64,000 bases of DNA from Aurantiochytrium sp. KH105 (lineage: Eukaryota; Sar; Bigyra; Thraustochytrida; Thraustochytriidae), in assembly GCA_003116975.1 (NCBI GenBank), contig BGKB01000126.1, positions 1 through 64,000 on the forward strand. Direction: 5' to 3'. The position numbers were made by a program, and so were the translations under genes. The notes beneath the pieces are model-generated. The model was not told the DNA's origin. It saw nothing but the letters and a program-made list of their open reading frames with translations, and made no database searches. Each line of letters opens with the position of its first letter. Position 1 is the first letter of the stretch. Shown one piece after another: positions 58,106 through 64,000 of the stretch.

Positions 58106-61100
58106 TCTCCAATTCTTTCTTCACAACGCTCGCAACGCTCGCCGCGCTCGCCTCAAGGCAGAACGAACGCACGGACGCACGAGACAGAGACCGGCGGCGG
58201 CCGCCAAGACGCGCCAAGGCGGACCAGGGTGACGCGTCGCGGCCTCGCCGCATCTCGTCCTCCCTTGCACATGCGGTTGACATCCCCTCTGGTCGGCCTC
58301 CCTTCTCAGTTTTCCCGCCTTCGCCCCGCAGCCGCCGCGCTCTGTGCCCTGCCCTCAACTGCGCCGCAGCCTTCCCTTCCCACACCTCGTGCCGGCTGCC
58401 TGGCCTCAGTGTGCGCTACGTCTGCGTCCACAGCGGAAGCCCGCAGCCACGTGCATCTTCCGGAAATAGACACACTGCAGGAAGCTGCCTCGCGATGCAC
58501 ACGGTGCGGGCCGCGAGACACGGAGGCGAGCGGAGGTGCGACCTCCGTGTCCGATTTCGCAGACACGCGACGGATCGCTCGCTTGTTGGGCTAGCCCGGT
58601 CTCTCGGCCCCAGGCCACCTAGGAGAGAGCATGGGGACAGAGAGATCGCTGCGGTAGGAGGAGGGCGTATTCCGAAATGCGCGCCGCTGCGAACAGCAGA
58701 GTCGCTCAGACCAACGGGTGATGGTGATGATGATGATGCAAGCGTCCATGGCGCGCGTACCAGCGACAGCGATGGCGAAAGGGGTTCGTTGAAGGCTGTG
58801 GGGGACGATATACCCACAGCTACGCCCGCTTGCAAGCATTTGAGCCCAGCGTGCCCCCTGTTTACACGGGACCCGCTCTCTTTGCGGGGGCAGGCGCCGA
58901 ATTCAGGCCGCAGATCTCGACCACATATTACCCGCAGAAAGAACCTACCTGGTCCGGCCCGGAGTTTTCTTGCCAACACCCGAGAGACAGAGAGGAAGGG
59001 GAGGAACTGCGACTACGAGCGGCTAGGGTTCGCCGTCCCGGCTGGTCTTCTTTCGTCCTCGCGCTCGCAGCCCCCGCCCATGTCTCAGCCCGACTCGAGC
59101 AGCTCTGGACACTTAAGGCTCCTCCCGCTGCGGCCGTGCCGCTGCCTGCAGCTGCCAGCTTTCCGAGATTACCCCGCTCTGGACGGGACAACAACCACGG
59201 ACGACGAGAGCATGCCTTAAAAAAAAAAAAAAGCAAACAAGGGAGAACGCAATGCCGCGTCACCCTACGCAGAAAAAGAATGCCCCACCCTCTTTGGGGA
59301 CACATAACGGCAAGAAGATTCGATGGCCCTAGACTAGACTCGACCACTGCCTACATGGCCAGCCAACTATGGCTACACTCAACTTGGGCATGGCTACGAC
59401 CAAGAAATCATGGCTACAGGAATGGCTCGTTCGAAACCGACAAAGCTTTCGCGCTTTTGTTGCTTTCGCCACGTGCGTGAAGGTTGTCCGTCCTGCGGAA
59501 ACATGATTGGAAACGTGTCGCCACCCTACGCATGCCATCAAACACAGAACACACACAAAGGACCAAGACGGGCCCAGGTACGCCTGGGGGGACGGCTCGG
59601 TGACCGCCCTCGCGCGCGCTGTGCAGGCAGGCAGGCAGGCAGGCAGGCTGGGTGCAGCTGCTGGCTGCTCTCTGCTGCTGCTGTGTGCCGCGAATAATCA
59701 TTCGATGCCCAGGCGTGCGTGGACCAGCAAGCAGCCAGGTCGGCCGACGCACCAACCAACGCACAGGTGCATAGGAGCAGCCTTGTTTCTTCCAAACTTC
59801 GACGCGAGCAGTGCAGCCAGCCGCCGGCTGGCGCTGGCGCTCGCGGCTGGCAGTCCTTGGGCGGCGCGCGCCCAAGTTTGCAACGTCGCACGCCAGGCTC
59901 CTCCTCCCCGACTTCGAAGCGAGAGGATCAAGAATTGGGCGCACGATCGATCATCTGATCAGCAGAACAGCCAGCAAGGCACGGCAAATGCTCCGCCGAC
60001 CATTCGTCCATCCTTCCGTTTCCGGTTCTTCACTGGACGGGGTCCGCAAGCCCTGCCCGCTGCATACAAGCGTTGAAAACCAGAACGACAGACTTTCTTC
60101 CAGGAGAACCGACCTCGAGCATCTGCAAAAAACTGAGGGATGGAAGCAACGAGCGAGGCCACGCCAGAAAGCTGCTGGCACGGCCACGCTCGCTCGCTGC
60201 CTGCACTGCTCGCCATGTGCGTGCTTTCTCCGAAAATTGCGTCCGGCATCTCGAACCGCTGCGACGAGCGAGCGATTCACCCTCGCTTGCGTGCACGCCG
60301 AATCGGCCGTGAGGTCACGTTGCAGTGACACCGCGATAAGCTTTCTAGCTCGCTCGCTCGCCCGCCCGAGGCACCTCGAACCAGCTGGGTGCTGACCACT
60401 CTCGTGTTCTCCCTGGCTGCCTAGGGAGGCTGCCGCTTTTTCAGCCAAAGAAAGAAGAAATGAATGTATGATTATTTTATGAGGAAGAGGTCGGTTCGAG
60501 GGCTTGCGGGAAAAGTCCATCCCAGCCTATACCAGAGAAGAAAGAGCAGCGACAACATCAGACAAGCAGCCACGCCAGGCTTGTTGAGATTCATCGCACG
60601 CTGCTCCAAGGTCGCGAGGTTGGCTGGCTGTGAAGGCCAAAAGGCTGCGTCCTTCGGGCCAATGCGGCTAGCGTGCTAGCTCGTCACCTGACATCCTAAC
60701 GAGGCTTTTTCCCAAAGACTTTTTAGTTCACCGCTGAGAGTCCGTGTGCGCGCGTGTATGTGTTACAAGCGAAAATGCAGCACCGACTTGAACGCGCGTC
60801 CCGCTAGAGCCGGCCGCAAAGAATTCCCTTCCTTCCAACCTACTCGCACCCCCCCCCCTCCTCCCCGCAATCAGCCGCACACTTGTCGCGATGAAGGCAA
60901 CGGGCGTGCGTCCAATCGGCGTCCAATCGGCGTCCAATCGGGCGGTTCATGGCGAAGGCTGCCGCGCCATCCAGGCAACGATTGGATTGTCGACGAGTCA
61001 ACAGCCAGCAGCCTCGTAGCGGTCGCGAGGGAGGAGCCGGATTCTTTTGCATTTCGAGCTCGCGTCCGAGCGAGAGAGGCCGATGCAGATGGTGAATCAG

Positions 61101-61812
61101 TCGGCACACCGTCCAGGAGCTGCTCCAGCTTTCGGGCGCCTCCTCCGACGATTTAAAAATAACTAAAATCAACTCGCCAACCCACCAAGCCAGCAAACCA
61201 AGTCAGCCGACGCCCTTCCGGGCTGCGTGCGAGCGCAGATCGACGACACACGAGGAGGCGCCCCGCGCGTCCAGCCCTAACGCAGTCGTCTCTTGACCTT
61301 CATCCTGGGCATGCCATGAACGCGCGAGCATTGATCATTTTCATCTCCTGCACCGGTCCTTCAATTTGCTTGCTTGCGTGCTTACTTTCTGGCCGCGGTG
61401 GCTGGCTCGGTTGGCCTGTTGCGACGTGGCGACATCATCGAGGCGAGAGTAGCTCGCTCCCTCGCTTGCACGCTGGCCGTTTCCTCGCGATTTTCAACCC
61501 ATCCATCAGGAACTTCCGGCGAGCGCTCGCGTGTCATTCGCGTCGTCAGGAGCATCCGTCCATCCGCCAAACGCAGCGCTTCGTTCGGCCGGCCCACGGC
61601 CTTTTTGCGCCGGCGCAAGCCCCCGTGCGCGCGCGTGCTCGGGCCTTCGAAGTGGGCCGCGTCCGCGCATAGAACTGCTGCTTCTCGCCCATGGGCGCAT
61701 GCATGAATGATCGGCCGGCCCACGGCCCGCGGTCGCGCACGCGCAGATGGATGGCTGCAGCCTCATCTAGTCGGCCAGATGTGGCTGCTCCTTCACGCGC
61801 CCGAAATTTTGA

Positions 61813-61870
61813 TGGCTTGGCTTGGCTTGGCTTGGCTTGGCTTGGCTTGGCTTGGCTTGGCCTGGCTTGG
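61813..61870. repeat. (CTTGG)n pentanucleotide repeat
   Basis: About 11 tandem CTTGG units with one CCTGG variant; the same unit occurs at 4696-4723. Confidence 0.9.
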
Positions 61871-62224
61871 GATTCTTCGCCGCTTCGGGACAGAAAGACT
61901 CCTCCTAGCTTGCTTGGCGGGCTTGGCGACTGCGCGTCGAATCGAAAACAACGAAAAGAGTTTCGTCCCTCACGTGAACTCGCCGGGCCCCTGCCGCGGT
62001 CCCGTATCGACCCAAGTCGACCCGGCGACGAGTCGTTCGTTCTAGCGATCGAGCATGCCGCATCTGGCTCGGGCACGCTTGCGTCCGGCCCGTGCTCGCT
62101 CTCCGCATCGACCGAGTCGACCCAGCAAGCCGGAGATCAATGGCGAGCGACGAGGTCGAGTCCTTGCGTCGCTTTGTATCGTTTTGCTTGTGCATGATGA
62201 CCTGCGTGCGGCCCGCGCGAGCGA

Positions 62225-62352
62225 CGCCGTCGAGTCGCGTCGCCTTGAGTCGCGTCGCCTTGAGTCGCGTCGCCTTGAGTCGCGTCGCCTCGAGTCGAGT
62301 CGCGTCGCCTCGAGTCGAGACGCCTCAAGTCGAGTCGAGTCGAGTCGAGTCA
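62225..62352. repeat. 15-bp minisatellite (GAGTCGCGTCGCCTT)
   Basis: Four near-exact 15-bp units followed by shortened GAGTC-based derivatives ending in GAGTC pentamers; the pentamer GAGTC/CGAGT looks like the founder unit. Confidence 0.85.
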
Positions 62353-62736
62353 AGTGCTGCTTTGGTTTGCTGGGCGGGCTACGTTTTCACATCCGTCCGG
62401 CCCGCGCTTTCGAGCAGCGATTCACTGTCCGCACTTTCTGCACTGCGAGCATTTTTATCCAAGCCTCAGAATGGAACGCCACGGATGGAAAGGACGCATG
62501 ATAACTGTCTCGGACCCATCACTTTTTCCTTTGGCCGGCCAGCTAGCGAGCGCACCAGCCCCCAACCCCCCCCCCCCCCAGCTTGGACACCCCATGATGA
62601 TGATAAAGAAGAAGACGGAGAAGAAAACGAAACGACGATGGAGGGTGATCCTCATCAGCATCACAACCGTCAGCAATAGCAACGACAACAGCGGTAGAGA
62701 AGAAAAAGACGTCGACGAGAGGGGAGCACTCGCTTT

Positions 62737-64000
62737 TCAGGATGGCGAGGGTGCTGGCGGGCCGGGCGGGCCAGGAGGGCCAGACGCCGACGACGACCCG
62801 CCCGGCGGGCCACCGCGAACGTCTCGCTGGAAGCGATTGCCGACCTGGGCAATGTCGTCCGCGTACGCTTTGTTGATTGTGTGCGTATCGACATCAACCT
62901 GAGGAAAAATGAAATGGCGAAAGGCTGCAAAGGCGTCGTCTTTTAGCGGGTAAGACTCTACCAGAACCAGATGCGTGCGGTATGCGCCGAGCGGGACAAG
63001 CGCGCAGCCCAGTAGCAGGGGTGCTTCCACATACCGAGGAGTAGATTCGCGACTCGACCGGATCGCCGCCTCGGCGTTCTCCGTCTCAGCTCCGTTACCA
63101 TTGCCGTTATCGTCCTCGTCCTCCTCATCGTCACCGTAAACGTCAACGCCAACGCCAACGCCAACGCCAACGCCATTGCTGCTGCTACTGCTCGCCGTGC
63201 GGGCGAGATCAACGTGCTGCAGCTGCGATGAAGGTGTCGAGCACTGCACAATCAGGGTCGCCTCATCCGGCCCTTCGTCGCCCTCGGGAATCTCCGCGCG
63301 GTCCTCGGGACGCAGCGCAGACGCAAAGAGCACGCGCTGCCGCGCCGACGTCACCAAGACCATCTCCGCTTCCGTCTCGGACTCACGATACTTGTACATG
63401 CGCATCGGGTCCTTGAGCGAGTCGGCCAGCTCCGCCACCTCAGGCGGAAGGACATCGTCCACGACACCATGCCTCGCGTGATTCATGTGATCCTTGTTCA
63501 TATAAGGATGCTTAATGGCCTCATAGACAAACCTCGACGGCGCTTGAATCAGAGGTGCATCGATGCGGAGATTGAGCCGCCGTGCCGTGTCGGGGCCCGA
63601 ACCTGCCGGCACATACTGATAGCGCAAACGCAGCTCATTTCCGTTCGCCAGGACAATCGGCGTCCCTTCTTTCCACGATGGATCGGACTCCACCACGCTC
63701 GTGTACAACAAACCGTGCATCATCCCTGCCGTCGAGTCCACGCCCGTGCGCAGATTACGATAGCTCTCCTCGACAGAGACCTCGGCCGGGCGGTCCTTCA
63801 AGCCTGCGCGCAGCACGCTCTGCACAAACACCCGGTGTCGCTCAACCTCCATGCGGAGCAACTGATTCTCCAGCGACAGGTCCACCGCTGCGCCGCCGGC
63901 GTGCCGCAACACGTCCACTTCCGCGCGCAGCTCCGCAATGCGGCGTGCGAACTCCTCCTGGTCCGCAAGAAGACTCTCGTTCCGCTCGCGCAGCTCCTGC
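62737..64000 (-). CDS. Probable bZIP-family protein, 5' end outside window
   Basis: The frame is open to the right edge, so the start is missing; at least 420 residues are seen. The first 55 visible residues form a leucine-zipper-like coiled coil (QELRERNESLLADQEEFARR, then LSLENQLLRMEVERHRV); a basic region would lie just beyond the edge. Next comes the domain shared with the bZIP factor at 50.5-52.8 kb: GVDSTAGMMHGLLY, YVPAGSGPDTARRLNLRID, HPYMNKDH, and after a low-complexity insert (GVGVGV from AACGCC repeats, then acidic) the closing block LLLGCALVPLGAYRTHLVLV with ESYPLKDDAFAAFRHF. The C-terminus is Pro/Gly-rich. Likely a transcription factor paralogous to the neighbour. Confidence 0.75.
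   Translation of the reverse strand, partial: QELRERNESLLADQEEFARRIAELRAEVDVLRHAGGAAVDLSLENQLLRMEVERHRVFVQSVLRAGLKDRPAEVSVEESYRNLRTGVDSTAGMMHGLLYTSVVESDPSWKEGTPIVLANGNELRLRYQYVPAGSGPDTARRLNLRIDAPLIQAPSRFVYEAIKHPYMNKDHMNHARHGVVDDVLPPEVAELADSLKDPMRMYKYRESETEAEMVLVTSARQRVLFASALRPEDRAEIPEGDEGPDEATLIVQCSTPSSQLQHVDLARTASSSSSNGVGVGVGVGVDVYGDDEEDEDDNGNGNGAETENAEAAIRSSRESTPRYVEAPLLLGCALVPLGAYRTHLVLVESYPLKDDAFAAFRHFIFPQVDVDTHTINKAYADDIAQVGNRFQRDVRGGPPGGSSSASGPPGPPGPPAPSPS

Larger units (their letters stand above)
52814..62736. other. 9.9-kb gene-free block rich in short tandem repeats
   Basis: I can support no gene. 52814-53900 is probably the leader and promoter of the bZIP gene. 53900-55000 is extremely GC-rich. 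55000-57600 has GCAG, CTGC and GCTTT units; 57600-58150 has CAGACG and CGCACGCT units; 59200-59235 has an A-run; 59.6 kb has GCAG units; 61.8 kb has CTTGG units; 62.2 kb has a 15-bp minisatellite. Frames of 200-440 codons exist on both strands but read as Arg/Ala/Pro/Ser strings and overlap on several frames at once. Unseen multi-exon genes or non-coding RNAs cannot be excluded. Confidence 0.5.

Noticed and set aside
58015-59220. 401-codon plus-strand frame
   Set aside because: Begins in a CACGCACGCT repeat and lacks any recognisable motif.

Overview
This is nuclear DNA from a eukaryotic microbe, most probably a labyrinthulomycete (thraustochytrid) or another stramenopile. Seen directly: GC-rich coding regions, long genes with almost no introns (one clear 95-nt GT-AG intron), tRNA genes with introns at position 37/38 and Pol III boxes, an APC/C subunit, and long gene-poor stretches full of short tandem repeats. 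The lineage is an inference from the gene mix (response regulator with PAS domains, plant-type DYRK kinase, ShK-like secreted proteins, bZIP factors with an extra domain); no rRNA or marker gene settles it.

Layout. 1-9.1 kb holds a type I membrane protein and a RING protein, then a gene-poor repeat-rich tract. 9.1-15.2 kb holds an ARMC6-N-like small protein divergent from a response regulator-PAS protein, then the sphingolipid enzyme 3-ketodihydrosphingosine reductase with its intron. 15.8-30.3 kb is the densest block: a GNAT-LysM-LysM-HMG fusion, a calponin-type CH protein, a small candidate mitochondrial membrane protein, a 644-residue orphan, APC4, and a CAP-Gly/WD40 protein. 30.6-33.6 kb is a nested inverted cluster of four tRNA-Asn(GTT) genes; the outer two carry a 24-nt intron and the inner two do not. 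33.8-35 kb is a thiolase. 36-39.2 kb is a transposon graveyard with a frame-broken PIF/Harbinger-type transposase and a protein with a piggyBac-like zinc domain. 39.5-44.4 kb has an NTF2-like candidate and a head-to-head pair of paralogous secreted ShK-like proteins, one with eleven 13-residue repeats. 44.6-52.8 kb has a DYRK kinase, a small VanZ-like membrane protein, a 628-residue orphan and a bZIP factor. 52.8-62.7 kb shows no convincing gene. The right edge cuts a second gene that shares the bZIP factor's post-zipper domain.

Many neighbours are divergent pairs with 0.2-1.3 kb between start codons (ARMC6-N-like/RR-PAS, KDSR/GNAT-LysM-HMG, APC4/CAP-Gly-WD40, the ShK pair), so shared promoters are plausible. 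Nothing here is an operon. Functions span cell-cycle ubiquitination, cytoskeleton, sphingolipid and acyl-CoA metabolism, signalling and transcription. The least explained items are the shared bZIP-linked domain, the GNAT-LysM-HMG fusion, the ShK pair and the tRNA-Asn cluster.
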